Below, piece after piece: positions 8,615-16,845 of a stretch of DNA of 64,000 bases; within the stretch, counting starts at the first letter, position 1, and each line of letters opens with the position of its first letter. Both the position numbers and the translations under genes were made by a program. Under the pieces are notes generated by a model. It worked only from the letters and a program-made list of their open reading frames with translations. It had not been told where the DNA came from and ran no database searches. This DNA comes from Pseudomonas asuensis (GTDB lineage: Bacteria; Pseudomonadota; Gammaproteobacteria; Pseudomonadales; Pseudomonadaceae): NCBI RefSeq assembly GCF_014646755.1, contig NZ_BMNW01000012.1, positions 45,105 to 109,104 on the forward strand, given 5' to 3'.

Positions 8615-8773
8615 TCAACGCTTCTTAGGCTTTGACTTGCCTTTCTTTTTTGTTTTCGTTAATGGCAGCGCCTGTTCGAATGCCTGACGCATTTCATTCA
8701 GTCGTTTTTCATTCAAGTCATGGATGCGCTTGCTGCGTTCAGAAGTAAAATCAATCAGGTTGTTATCGCTCAC
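8615..8773 (-). CDS. small basic protein coupled to alkB, unknown function
   Basis: Conserved-looking 52-residue protein of unknown function. The GTG start at 8773 overlaps the alkB stop in a GTGA, a common translational-coupling arrangement; a longer in-frame reading would run far into alkB and is less likely. A charged helical middle (SERSKRIHDLNEKRLNEMRQ) is followed by a strongly basic, Lys-rich C-terminus (TKKKGKSKPKKR) that looks suited to nucleic-acid contact, which is inference only. It is presumably co-expressed with AlkB. Confidence 0.7.
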   Translation of the reverse strand: MSDNNLIDFTSERSKRIHDLNEKRLNEMRQAFEQALPLTKTKKKGKSKPKKR

Positions 8774-9351
8774 GTTCGTATCCAACGAAAAGTAAGATTG
8801 AGTCGAGGAGATATTGATCGCATTGTTCGGGCAACTTGATGCTGCCAATAATGCTGTGTAGCTCCTCGCATGATTAAAAGCGAACCATGTGTAAGCTCAA
8901 TGGAATGCTCGATACGTTGTGCGCCACGTCGACGTAGATCAAAACGCCGCGCCACCCCCAAACTCAATGAAGCAATGGTGGGATTTTTGCCTAGAACAGC
9001 TTCATTATCACTGTGCCATCCCATGGCATCCTGGCCGTTACGATAGTAGTTAATCAAGACACCATTAAACGGGTGCTCACAAAACTGACTTACTCGACCA
9101 CGGATCTCATCAAGAAGAGCTGTCCAGGGTAATGAAGGATGTGCAAGGCTGGAATACTCATAATCGATTCCAGGGTCACTATACCAAGCTACCAGCCGAG
9201 GCGTTGAATAGCTTTTGCCGTATACACGTACCTGCGGTTGCTCCCAGGGTGTTTGCCTGATCAACTCTATCAGCCAGTCATTGGCTTCTCCAGAAGCAAC
9301 CCAATGCTCATAAAACAATATATCGGCATCGGGCAAATCAACCTGGATCAT
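8770..9351 (-). CDS. alkB: AlkB-family 2-oxoglutarate/Fe(II) dioxygenase
   Basis: Oxidatively demethylates alkylated bases (1-methyladenine, 3-methylcytosine) in DNA or RNA. The 193-residue protein is closer in plan to the eukaryotic ALKBH2/3 branch than to E. coli AlkB. Iron ligands are HSD at residues 113-115 and His171 in YWQHQVAR; the 2-oxoglutarate-binding arginines follow at 175-183, and NYYRNGQDAMGWHSDNE is the usual substrate-side motif. Followed by a coupled small basic protein. Position near rapA resembles PA3306-PA3308 (recalled). Confidence 0.93.
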   Translation of the reverse strand: MIQVDLPDADILFYEHWVASGEANDWLIELIRQTPWEQPQVRVYGKSYSTPRLVAWYSDPGIDYEYSSLAHPSLPWTALLDEIRGRVSQFCEHPFNGVLINYYRNGQDAMGWHSDNEAVLGKNPTIASLSLGVARRFDLRRRGAQRIEHSIELTHGSLLIMRGATQHYWQHQVARTMRSISPRLNLTFRWIRT

Positions 9352-9447
9352 GGCGCCCCTTGGATCACTAATCGTTGTGTTTTCAGCACGATCTTAGCCA
9401 AGCGGTTACAAACCAGCATATATAGCTTGATAGAACCTAACCGGCAC

Positions 9448-9714
9448 CTAAACTTTGATATCGACACACTGCCCTTTTTCGGAAGGTTCCATCAATGCTT
9501 CGGCACGCTCATCTGGCAACGAAACCTGCAGTGCACGCCTGCGCTTACGGCGCTTTTCACTCTCCTGCTCCAGTTTCTGCTCATCCAGTACTGACTGAAA
9601 GCCTGCTTCCTTTGAATGAGCAACAGCCGTTACCGGAGCGATGTCTGGTCGAGGCTTTACTGAATCATGCTGTGTGGTAACCGGAATCAAGGCTTGTGGA
9701 ATCGGGGGTAACAT
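9448..9714 (-). CDS. hypothetical protein divergent from rapA (PA3307-like)
   Basis: An 88-residue protein that I cannot assign. The N-terminus is Pro-rich (MLPPIPQALIPV), a Lys/Arg/Glu-rich helix follows (about residues 43-60, with EKRRKRRR), and the C-terminus is acidic. Low sequence complexity suggests it is partly disordered. It sits between alkB and rapA on the minus strand, divergent from rapA with a 115-base gap, the place of PA3307 in P. aeruginosa (recalled). Weak evidence on its own; synteny and codon-like composition support it. Confidence 0.6.
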   Translation of the reverse strand: MLPPIPQALIPVTTQHDSVKPRPDIAPVTAVAHSKEAGFQSVLDEQKLEQESEKRRKRRRALQVSLPDERAEALMEPSEKGQCVDIKV

Positions 9715-9829
9715 CGACTTATCCTCTCACGAGATACCTATTGAAAGTTTTTATGCCATTAGGCTTTGGCCTCAGCGGGCGCATTCGTTAACATAACCGG
9801 CTTTTTGAATGGGCGGGAGAAGCTATTAC

Positions 9830-12652
9830 ATGGCGCAGTATCAACCAGGGCAACGTTGGATCAGTGACAGTGAAGCCGAGCTGGGGCTCGGGACCATCCT
9901 GGCACAGGATGGACGCCTTCTGACCGTACTGTATCCGGCCACCGGAGAAACACGCCAGTATGCTCAACGCAATGCACCCCTAACCCGCGTACGCTTCGCA
10001 CCAGGCGACGAAATCACTCACTTCGAGGGCTGGAAGCTTACAGTCCGGGAAGTAGAAGAGAACGAAGGACTGCTTACATATCATGGCTTAAATGCCAAGA
10101 ATGAGCCTCACACCCTGACCGAAGCGGAATTGTCCAACTTCATCCAATTCCGGTTGGCGAGTGATCGCCTGTTTGCCGGGCAGATCGATCCCCTTTCCTG
10201 GTTTAGCCTGCGCTATAACACGCTAGCCCACAGCAGTCGTCTCCTGCAATCCTCGCTGTGGGGGCTGGCTGGCGCGCGTGCGCAACCTATTCCGCATCAG
10301 CTGCATATTGCCCGTAGTGTAGCCGACCGTATTGCCCCACGCGTCCTGCTGGCCGACGAAGTGGGACTTGGCAAGACAATCGAGGCAGGCCTCATTATCC
10401 ATCGTCAGCTGCTGAATGGTCGCGCACGTCGCATACTGATTTTGGTGCCTGAAAACCTTCAACACCAATGGCTCGTGGAAATGCGGCGCCGCTTTAACCT
10501 GGAAGTCGCCCTGTTTGATGCAGAACGCTTCCGCGCCAGCGATGCGACTAATCCGTTCGAAGATAGCCAGATTGCACTGGTCTCGCTGGACTGGCTAAGG
10601 CGCGATGAGCGCGCCCAAGATGCTGCATTCGCGGCAGGATGGGATCTTCTGGTTGTCGATGAGGCTCATCATCTGGTTTGGCATCCAGAGCATGTGAGCC
10701 CCGAATATGCGCTTGTGGAGCAACTGGCTGAGGTCATACCTGGCGTGTTACTCCTCACAGCAACGCCTGAGCAGCTTGGACAGGACAGCCATTTTGCCCG
10801 TCTACGCCTGCTGGACCCTAACCGGTTCCATGACCTTGAAGCTTTTCGCAGTGAAAGCGCTAATTATCGCCCAGTGGCTGAGGCTGTTCAGGAGCTGCTT
10901 GATCATGGCACCTTGAGCGATGCGTCACGTACTGCTATCCACGGCTTCCTGGGAGCAGAAGGCGATACATTGTTGACGTCCGCCGCAGCCGGGGATGAGG
11001 AAGCTCGCTCACGTCTTATTCGTGAGCTACTGGACCGCCATGGTACAGGCCGTGTTCTTTTCCGTAATACCCGCGCAGCAGTGCAAGGTTTTCCAGAGCG
11101 AAATCTTCATGCGTCAGCTTTGCCCTTTCCAGATCAATACCTGGATGTCGGAGACTCACTGTACCCTGAAACGCTTTATGTTCCAGAGGATGATAACGAT
11201 CGCTGGTGGCGTCATGACCCGCGTGTGGAATGGTTGATCGAAACCCTGAAAAGTCTGAAGAAATTCAAGGTTCTGGTTATTTGTGCACACGCGGAAACTG
11301 CACTGGATCTGGAAGACGCCTTACGTCTACGTTCGGGTATTCCGGCAACAGTTTTCCATGAGCGGATGAGCATCCTTGAGCGCGATCGGGCCGCAGCCTA
11401 CTTTGCTGATGAAGAGTTCGGCGCACAGGTATTGATTTGCTCTGAAATTGGTAGCGAGGGCCGTAACTTCCAGTTTGCTCACCACTTGGTGCTGTTCGAT
11501 CTGCCTGGACACCCTGACCTGCTTGAGCAACGGATTGGCCGCCTTGACCGCATTGGTCAGCGCCACACTATTCAATTGCATGTTCCCTATCTGGAAGCCA
11601 GCGCCCAGGAACGCAAGTTCCAGTGGTATCACCAGGCACTTAATGCATTCCTCTCAACGTGCCCTACAGGTAACACGCTGGAGCAGCGCTTTGGCGAGCA
11701 GCTCAGTACGCTACTTCCAGGAGGCGATGAAGAAAGCTGGCAAGCCCTGCTGGAAGAGGGTCGCCGTACCCGCGAAACGCTTGAAGCAGAACTGCACACT
11801 GGTCGTGACCGCCTGCTTGAACTCAACTCCAGCGGATCTGGTGAAGGTGAGGAGCTTCAGGAAGCGATTCTGGAGCAGGATGACCAGTTTGCCTTGCCAA
11901 TCTATATGGAAAAGCTGCTTGATGCCTTTGGCGTTGACAGCGAAGACCATTCTGACAATGCACTCATCCTCAAGCCCAGCGAGAAAATGCTCGATGCAGG
12001 CTTCCCTCTGGGTAACGATGAGGGTGTGACGATCACATATGATCGTGACTTGGCATTAGCCCGAGAGGACATGCAGTTCCTTACTTGGGAACATCCGATG
12101 GTACAGGGTGGCATGGATCTCGTGCTTTCCGGCTCGATGGGCAATACGGCAGTAGCGTTGATCAAAAACAAGGCACTCAAGCCCGGCACTGTGCTGCTTG
12201 AGCTGCTTTATGTCAGCGAAGCCGTAGCGCCCCGCTCACTCCAGCTGACTCGCTTTTTGCCTCCTGTTGCCATTCGCTGCCTGCTGGATGCAAACGGTAA
12301 TGATCTGGCAGCGCGTGTATCGTTCGAGACACTCAATGATCAATTGGAAAGTGTGCCGCGCGGTAGTGCAAACAAGTTTGTTCAGGCTCAGCGCGACGCT
12401 CTTAGCAAGGTGGTTGCTGCCGGAGAAGGCAAAGTATTGCCTCGCCATAATGAGCGTGTCGAGCAGGCACGTCAGCGCTTTATCGCCAACATGGACGAAG
12501 AGCTGGCTCGTTTGACAGCCTTGCAGGCAGTCAATCCAAGTGTTCGGGATACGGAAATTGATACCTTGCGCCAACAGCGTGAAGACGGAATCAACCACCT
12601 GGACAAAGCATCGCTTCGCCTCGAAGCCATACGGGTTCTGGTAGCCGGCTAA
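9830..12652 (+). CDS. rapA: RNA polymerase-associated Swi2/Snf2 ATPase RapA (HepA)
   Basis: Binds RNA polymerase and uses ATP to recycle it after transcription, notably at high salt. 940 residues: two N-terminal Tudor-like domains (about 1-107), a Snf2 ATPase lobe with Walker [12 protein letters not shown] (Lys182) and DEAHH near 278, the second helicase lobe with [17 protein letters not shown] and [10 protein letters not shown], and the C-terminal spacer and Rpd domains. Length agrees with E. coli RapA (968). The ATG at 9830 is preceded by GGGAG at ten bases; a seven-residue in-frame extension lacks a site. Monocistronic with its own terminator. Confidence 0.97.
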   Translation: MAQYQPGQRWISDSEAELGLGTILAQDGRLLTVLYPATGETRQYAQRNAPLTRVRFAPGDEITHFEGWKLTVREVEENEGLLTYHGLNAKNEPHTLTEAELSNFIQFRLASDRLFAGQIDPLSWFSLRYNTLAHSSRLLQSSLWGLAGARAQPIPHQLHIARSVADRIAPRVLLADEVGLGKTIEAGLIIHRQLLNGRARRILILVPENLQHQWLVEMRRRFNLEVALFDAERFRASDATNPFEDSQIALVSLDWLRRDERAQDAAFAAGWDLLVVDEAHHLVWHPEHVSPEYALVEQLAEVIPGVLLLTATPEQLGQDSHFARLRLLDPNRFHDLEAFRSESANYRPVAEAVQELLDHGTLSDASRTAIHGFLGAEGDTLLTSAAAGDEEARSRLIRELLDRHGTGRVLFRNTRAAVQGFPERNLHASALPFPDQYLDVGDSLYPETLYVPEDDNDRWWRHDPRVEWLIETLKSLKKFKVLVICAHAETALDLEDALRLRSGIPATVFHERMSILERDRAAAYFADEEFGAQVLICSEIGSEGRNFQFAHHLVLFDLPGHPDLLEQRIGRLDRIGQRHTIQLHVPYLEASAQERKFQWYHQALNAFLSTCPTGNTLEQRFGEQLSTLLPGGDEESWQALLEEGRRTRETLEAELHTGRDRLLELNSSGSGEGEELQEAILEQDDQFALPIYMEKLLDAFGVDSEDHSDNALILKPSEKMLDAGFPLGNDEGVTITYDRDLALAREDMQFLTWEHPMVQGGMDLVLSGSMGNTAVALIKNKALKPGTVLLELLYVSEAVAPRSLQLTRFLPPVAIRCLLDANGNDLAARVSFETLNDQLESVPRGSANKFVQAQRDALSKVVAAGEGKVLPRHNERVEQARQRFIANMDEELARLTALQAVNPSVRDTEIDTLRQQREDGINHLDKASLRLEAIRVLVAG

Positions 12653-12655
12653 TGT

Positions 12656-12683
12656 AAAAGGCCCTTCTCAGGAAGGGCCTTTT
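12656..12683 (+). terminator. terminator between rapA and the convergent MOSC gene
   Basis: AAAAGGCCCTT/AAGGGCCTTTT stem (12656-12666 and 12673-12683) with a CTCAGG loop. The symmetric A and T flanks let it serve both strands. Confidence 0.9.
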
Positions 12684-12696
12684 CGTTTCTGCTGCA

Positions 12697-13503
12697 TTAA
12701 GCCAATAGCTCAATCGGCATACCGACACTCACTGTACCCGGGCTGAGCTGAATAAGGTTCTGGCCAAAGTAAACGGCGCCCTCATGCTCTCTGTAGGTTT
12801 TTAGTGTCGCTAAAGGCTCGCGGTCCTGGCTGCGCACGCTGGTAACCGGATCTACCGTAATCAGCACGCAGCGTGAGCAAGGTTTCACAACTTGGAACTC
12901 AACCTCACCGATCCGTATGTGCCTCCAATGGTCCTCTGCATACGCCTCACTACCGTTGACAACCAGGTTTGGTCTGAAACGCCTCATATCTAGAGGCATT
13001 CCTACACGCCGAGCCAAGTCATCCAGAGAAGCCTGGCCAATCAGGAGTAACGGAAACCCATCTGCGAAGTTAACGTGATCGCCTGGCTTGGCATAAGCAG
13101 TGTCTACCTGGCGTGCACGGCTTTCAGGCATATAGACCAGACGGCAGGGTCTGGCCAGGAAGGTACTTAGCCACGTATTTGCCTTTTCTCCTGCATCTGG
13201 CACTTGAAACGTATCTCGCCAGAGCGTAACACCTTGCAAGGCCTCATTAGCAGGAGGAACGGAAACCTGAAGTTCCGGCATTCCAGGCGCATTGAGCAAG
13301 AGACAGGTGTCACTTGCCCAACGGGCAACAATTTGCCCCATGGTAGGCAACAACCGCTGAGTCAGGAAACGCCCTGTCGAAGCATCAACCACCATCCAGC
13401 GTCGGTCACCCGCTACACCCAGGCGATCAATAAAGGCACGCTCAAGAGGCTCAGGCGCGGTGGATTTGACGGGGTAGCGATAAAGTCCGCTGAGATGGAG
13501 CAT
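12697..13503 (-). CDS. MOSC-domain molybdenum-cofactor sulfurase-like protein (YcbX type)
   Basis: 268 residues with an N-terminal MOSC beta-barrel (LYRYPVKSTAPEPLERA at 7-23, GVAGDRRWMVVD) and a MOSC domain with the Mo-cofactor-binding Cys in KPCSRCVLITVDP. E. coli YcbX and YiiM use the Mo cofactor to reduce N-hydroxylated bases such as 6-hydroxylaminopurine; a similar detoxifying role is inferred. Unlike YcbX it has no C-terminal 2Fe-2S ferredoxin domain, so a separate electron donor is needed. The start lies directly behind a 9-bp hairpin that contains part of the ribosome site. Confidence 0.88.
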   Translation of the reverse strand: MLHLSGLYRYPVKSTAPEPLERAFIDRLGVAGDRRWMVVDASTGRFLTQRLLPTMGQIVARWASDTCLLLNAPGMPELQVSVPPANEALQGVTLWRDTFQVPDAGEKANTWLSTFLARPCRLVYMPESRARQVDTAYAKPGDHVNFADGFPLLLIGQASLDDLARRVGMPLDMRRFRPNLVVNGSEAYAEDHWRHIRIGEVEFQVVKPCSRCVLITVDPVTSVRSQDREPLATLKTYREHEGAVYFGQNLIQLSPGTVSVGMPIELLA

Positions 13504-13505
13504 GG

Positions 13506-13535
13506 CACGGCTTCCTGTCGACCAAAGAAGCCGTG
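13506..13535 (-). promoter_or_regulatory. hairpin over the ribosome site of the MOSC gene
   Basis: Perfect 9-bp inverted repeat CACGGCTTC (13506-13514) / GAAGCCGTG (13527-13535) with a 12-base loop. On the minus-strand mRNA the AGGAAG ribosome site sits at the loop-stem border just before the ATG at 13503. Folding would hide it, so translational control is possible. No T-run follows, so it is not a terminator. Confidence 0.5.
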
Positions 13536-13568
13536 AGTCTAGAAAAGATCCGCGTTAATGTGCAGGCT

Positions 13569-13588
13569 TGACGACTATAAAGTCGTCA
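13569..13588 (-). other. hairpin between cheV and the MOSC gene
   Basis: Perfect 8-bp stem TGACGACT/AGTCGTCA with the loop ATAA, nine bases beyond the cheV stop. It is placed like a terminator but has no T-run on either strand. It may be an mRNA end-stabilising or processing hairpin. Confidence 0.5.
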
Positions 13589-13596
13589 CACAGACC

Positions 13597-14532
13597 TTAC
13601 GCGTCCTTTTCTAACAAGCTCAGCCGAGTCCGTACGGCCTCAACCAACAAGTCAGGTTGAAACTTGGACAGAAACGCATTGCAGCCTACCTTCTTGACCA
13701 TCGCTTCATTGAAGCTACCTGACAAGGATGTATGAAGCACAACGTAAAGGCTACTAAGCTGAGGGTCCTGGCGAATTTCAGTCGTCAGACGATAACCATC
13801 CATTTCCGGCATTTCTGCATCAGTAATAAGCATTAGCAGTTTTTGAGAAACATCGACACCCTCTTGGGTCCACTGCTTAAGCTTTTGCAACGCCTTAAGA
13901 CCATCTGTAGCGATATGGAACGTCAAACCGAGCTGCGTTAACGTCTCGCGCATCTGATTAAGCGCGGTACTGGAGTCGTCCACCAGCATGATTTCGCGCG
14001 CCTTGGCCTTGCTCAGTAATGAGTCATCCAGACGCTCACGGGAGACCCTGACGCTGTAAGGTACAATTTCAGCCAGTACCTTTTCCACGTCGATGACTTC
14101 TATCAGTTTGTCTTCAAACTTGGTAATGGCGGTCAGGTAATGCTGACGACCAGCCCCGCCAGGAGGCGGCTGAATGCTGTCCCAATTGAGGTTGATAATG
14201 CGATCTACGCCGCCCACAAGGAATGCCTGAACAGTACGGTTATACTCCGTCACGATAATCGTGCTGTTCTGATCAGGCACAATCGGCTTCATCCCAATGG
14301 CGCATGCCAAGTCGATAACCGGTAGTGTCTGTCCGCGCAGATGAATAACACCACAAACAACCGGATTACGCTTGGGCATCAAGGTCAGCTTGGGCAGATG
14401 CAGTACTTCCTGCACCTTAAATACGTTGATGGCAAACATCTGCCGGCTGGACAGACGAAACATCAGAATTTCCAGACGGTTCTCGCCCACCAGCTGCGTG
14501 CGCTGGTCGACCGAGTCAAGAATGCTGGCCAT
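13597..14532 (-). CDS. cheV: CheV-type chemotaxis coupling protein (CheW-REC fusion)
   Basis: Couples chemoreceptors to CheA, with a receiver domain that may tune adaptation; cytoplasmic. 311 residues: CheW domain (about 16-160) with VFKVQEVLHL and VIHLRGQTLPVIDL, then a receiver domain (about 180-305) with DDSSTALNQ at its acidic pocket, ITDAEMPEMDG (the phospho-acceptor Asp) and LSKF with the conserved Lys. A strong AGGAG site precedes the ATG. It stands apart from che genes, like PA3349 of P. aeruginosa (recalled). Two sigma-28 promoters upstream tie it to the flagellar regulon. Confidence 0.94.
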   Translation of the reverse strand: MASILDSVDQRTQLVGENRLEILMFRLSSRQMFAINVFKVQEVLHLPKLTLMPKRNPVVCGVIHLRGQTLPVIDLACAIGMKPIVPDQNSTIIVTEYNRTVQAFLVGGVDRIINLNWDSIQPPPGGAGRQHYLTAITKFEDKLIEVIDVEKVLAEIVPYSVRVSRERLDDSLLSKAKAREIMLVDDSSTALNQMRETLTQLGLTFHIATDGLKALQKLKQWTQEGVDVSQKLLMLITDAEMPEMDGYRLTTEIRQDPQLSSLYVVLHTSLSGSFNEAMVKKVGCNAFLSKFQPDLLVEAVRTRLSLLEKDA

Positions 14533-14563
14533 GCTAAATTCTCCTAAGAATAGCGTTTCCTAG

Positions 14564-14590
14564 GTATCGGCCATCTTGCAAAGACCTTGA
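14564..14590 (-). promoter_or_regulatory. proximal FliA (sigma-28) promoter of cheV
   Basis: On the minus strand, -35 TCAAGGTC (14583-14590), an 11-base spacer and -10 GCCGATAC (14564-14571). The consensus is TAAAGTTT-N11-GCCGATAA, so the -10 matches 7 of 8 and the spacing is exact. Transcription would begin about 24 bases before the cheV ATG. Confidence 0.7.
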
Positions 14591-14650
14591 AGCGAAACCC
14601 CGGAAAAGCCCACCCGCTCGGCCACGACAAATGGTGCGACAGGTTTAAGC

Positions 14651-14677
14651 TTATCGGCCTGTAAAGGGCTCGCTTGA
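14651..14677 (-). promoter_or_regulatory. distal FliA (sigma-28) promoter of cheV
   Basis: On the minus strand, -35 TCAAGCGA (14670-14677), an 11-base spacer and a perfect -10 GCCGATAA (14651-14658). It is 87 bases upstream of the proximal copy with the same TCAAG core. The rest of the 365-base gap (14533-14897) holds only the dcd terminator; I see no gene in it. Confidence 0.72.
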
Positions 14678-14848
14678 ACAGCATTTACTATTAACAGGCC
14701 TAATCAGCTGCCTTCTCAATAGAATAAAACCCTGACTCCTCTGTTAGGCAAGCCTTTTGAAGACCAAAAAGTAAAGCCTGGATATGTATTTGATACCTCA
14801 AGTTGGCCGAGATCTGGACCGACCAACCTAAGAGCTACAGCAGACATG

Positions 14849-14876
14849 AAAAAGCCGGGACACGCCCGGCTTTTTT
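14849..14876 (-). terminator. terminator of dcd
   Basis: GCCGGG/CCCGGC stem (14854-14859 and 14865-14870) with the loop ACACG, five A on one side and six T on the other. It ends the minus-strand dcd transcript 21 bases after its stop. Confidence 0.9.
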
Positions 14877-14897
14877 CGCACACCAATATCGACTCGA

Positions 14898-15464
14898 TCA
14901 GGCTTTAGGCAGCGTCACACCGCGTTGGCCTTGATATTTCCCACCACGGTCCTTATACGACACTTCGCACGGTTCATCAGACTCTAGAAACAGCATTTGG
15001 GCCACGCCTTCATTGGCGTAGATTTTGGCGGGCAGAGTTGTAGTGTTGGAAAATTCCAACGTCACATGCCCTTCCCACTCTGGCTCAAGCGGTGTGACGT
15101 TAACAATAATACCGCAGCGCGCATAAGTACTTTTGCCTAGACAGATAGTCAGAACATTCCGTGGAATACGGAAGTATTCAACTGTACGCGCCAGTGCGAA
15201 AGAGTTCGGGGGAATGATGCAGACGTCGCCTTTGATATCAACGAAACTCTTCTCATCGAAGTTCTTGGGGTCGACTGTTGCCGAATGAATATTGGTGAAC
15301 ACTTTGAATTCATCAGCACAGCGCACATCGTAGCCGTAGCTGGACACGCCGAAAGAGATTAACCGGTCTGCTCCTTCACCACGCATCTGCCGCTCAACGA
15401 ACGGCTCGATCATGCCGTGTTCTTGGGCCATGCGGCGAATCCACTTATCTGCTTTGATGCTCAT
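14898..15464 (-). CDS. dcd: dCTP deaminase
   Basis: Deaminates dCTP to dUTP, the main source of dUMP for thymidylate in gammaproteobacteria. 188 residues, the usual length, with the family motifs [35 protein letters not shown] (catalytic Glu within PLEPEWEG) and [13 protein letters not shown] [13 protein letters not shown] at the C-terminus. Neighbours apbC and metG repeat the PA3480-PA3482 order of P. aeruginosa (recalled), here also followed by its own terminator. Confidence 0.97.
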   Translation of the reverse strand: MSIKADKWIRRMAQEHGMIEPFVERQMRGEGADRLISFGVSSYGYDVRCADEFKVFTNIHSATVDPKNFDEKSFVDIKGDVCIIPPNSFALARTVEYFRIPRNVLTICLGKSTYARCGIIVNVTPLEPEWEGHVTLEFSNTTTLPAKIYANEGVAQMLFLESDEPCEVSYKDRGGKYQGQRGVTLPKA

Positions 15465-15588
15465 GGCACTGTCCTGTCAGGGGTAAAAACATGACCGCGC
15501 ATCTTACCGGTACGGCGGCGCGCATCAAAGACCTAAACAATGAGAAAGCGAAGGGCTAACGGTATTCAGCCCCTCGCCTATTAGGGTA

Positions 15589-16683
15589 TCAGTCGTCCGA
15601 AACCGTAATAGTAGGCATGATTGCAGCCTTCTTCCCGCCTTGGGCAATACGTGCGCCAACGTGACGCGCCATGTCCTGATAGATCATGGCAATCTGGCTG
15701 TCCGGGTCTGCGATGACCGTAGGACGGCCTTGGTCTGCCTGCTCACGAATAGTCATCGACAGCGGCAACGAGGCTAGCAGATCAACGCCATACTGGGTCG
15801 CTAGCTTGTTACCGCCACCCTCGCCAAACAAGTGCTCGGCATGGCCGCAGTTGGAGCAGATGTGCACGGCCATGTTCTCGACCACACCCAGCACAGGGAT
15901 GTTGACCTTACGGAACATTTCCACGCCCTTTTTAGCATCCAAAAGGGCTAGATCCTGAGGAGTCGTCACAATGACGGAACCTGCCACCGGGACCTTTTGC
16001 GCCAGCGTAAGCTGGATATCACCAGTACCTGGCGGCATGTCGATAACAAGATAGTCCAGGTTGTTCCAGGCGGTTTGAGTGATCAGTTGCAGCAAGGCGC
16101 CTGACACCATCGGGCCACGCCAGACCACAGGTGTACGCTCATCGGTCAGGAAAGCCATAGACATGACTTCAACCCCGTGTGATACCAGGGGTATGAACCA
16201 CTTCTCATCCTGAATCTTAGGGCGTGTACCCTCAGGTAGCCCAAACATAATGCCCTGACTAGGGCCGTAGATATCAGCATCCAGAATGCCAACACGGGCA
16301 CCTTCGCGAGCCAAGGCCAGCGCAAGGTTTGCTGCTGTCGTGGATTTACCGACACCACCTTTACCAGATGCAACTGCAACGATGTTTTTTACATTCGTCA
16401 TTGCCTCAACCTGAGGCTGAGCGGCGTGGGGCTTGATGACACAGTGAATCTGCACATCTGCCTGAGTAACGCCTTGCAGATTTTCCAGGGAATTCTTGAG
16501 CACCTGTGCCATGCCGTTTTTGAACAGCGCTGCCGCATAGCCCAGCTCAATATTAACGGCAACATGTCCACCGTTGAGGGTGACGTCACGCAGGCAGCCT
16601 GCGCTGACCAGATCCTGGTTGAGATAGGGGTCGGTGTATTGGCGCAGAGTGGTTTCTACCACTTCGCGGGTAAGTGCGCTCAT
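15589..16683 (-). CDS. apbC: iron-sulfur cluster carrier ATPase Mrp/ApbC
   Basis: P-loop ATPase that carries [4Fe-4S] clusters to target enzymes. 364 residues: an N-terminal MIP18/DUF59 domain (about 1-85), a deviant Walker A GKGGVGKST, Walker B DMPPGTGD, and the bridging cluster cysteines CSNC near residue 280. An in-frame ATG five codons upstream has no ribosome site. The ATG at 16683 has GGAG eight bases before it, so I used that. Divergent from metG with a 160-base gap. Confidence 0.96.
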   Translation of the reverse strand: MSALTREVVETTLRQYTDPYLNQDLVSAGCLRDVTLNGGHVAVNIELGYAAALFKNGMAQVLKNSLENLQGVTQADVQIHCVIKPHAAQPQVEAMTNVKNIVAVASGKGGVGKSTTAANLALALAREGARVGILDADIYGPSQGIMFGLPEGTRPKIQDEKWFIPLVSHGVEVMSMAFLTDERTPVVWRGPMVSGALLQLITQTAWNNLDYLVIDMPPGTGDIQLTLAQKVPVAGSVIVTTPQDLALLDAKKGVEMFRKVNIPVLGVVENMAVHICSNCGHAEHLFGEGGGNKLATQYGVDLLASLPLSMTIREQADQGRPTVIADPDSQIAMIYQDMARHVGARIAQGGKKAAIMPTITVSDD

Positions 16684-16845
16684 AACAGCTCCAAACAAAG
16701 GTACGGTGTAATCGTAGTCACTATGCTACCGGTCAGACAGGATAAAACCTACCCGAATACTCAGACATTGGACCAAGCGTGAAAAAAAACGGTTCGGCCT
16801 TTATAGTGTTCAATTATTTTTAGCCTTAATTGACAGTCGAGCCCT

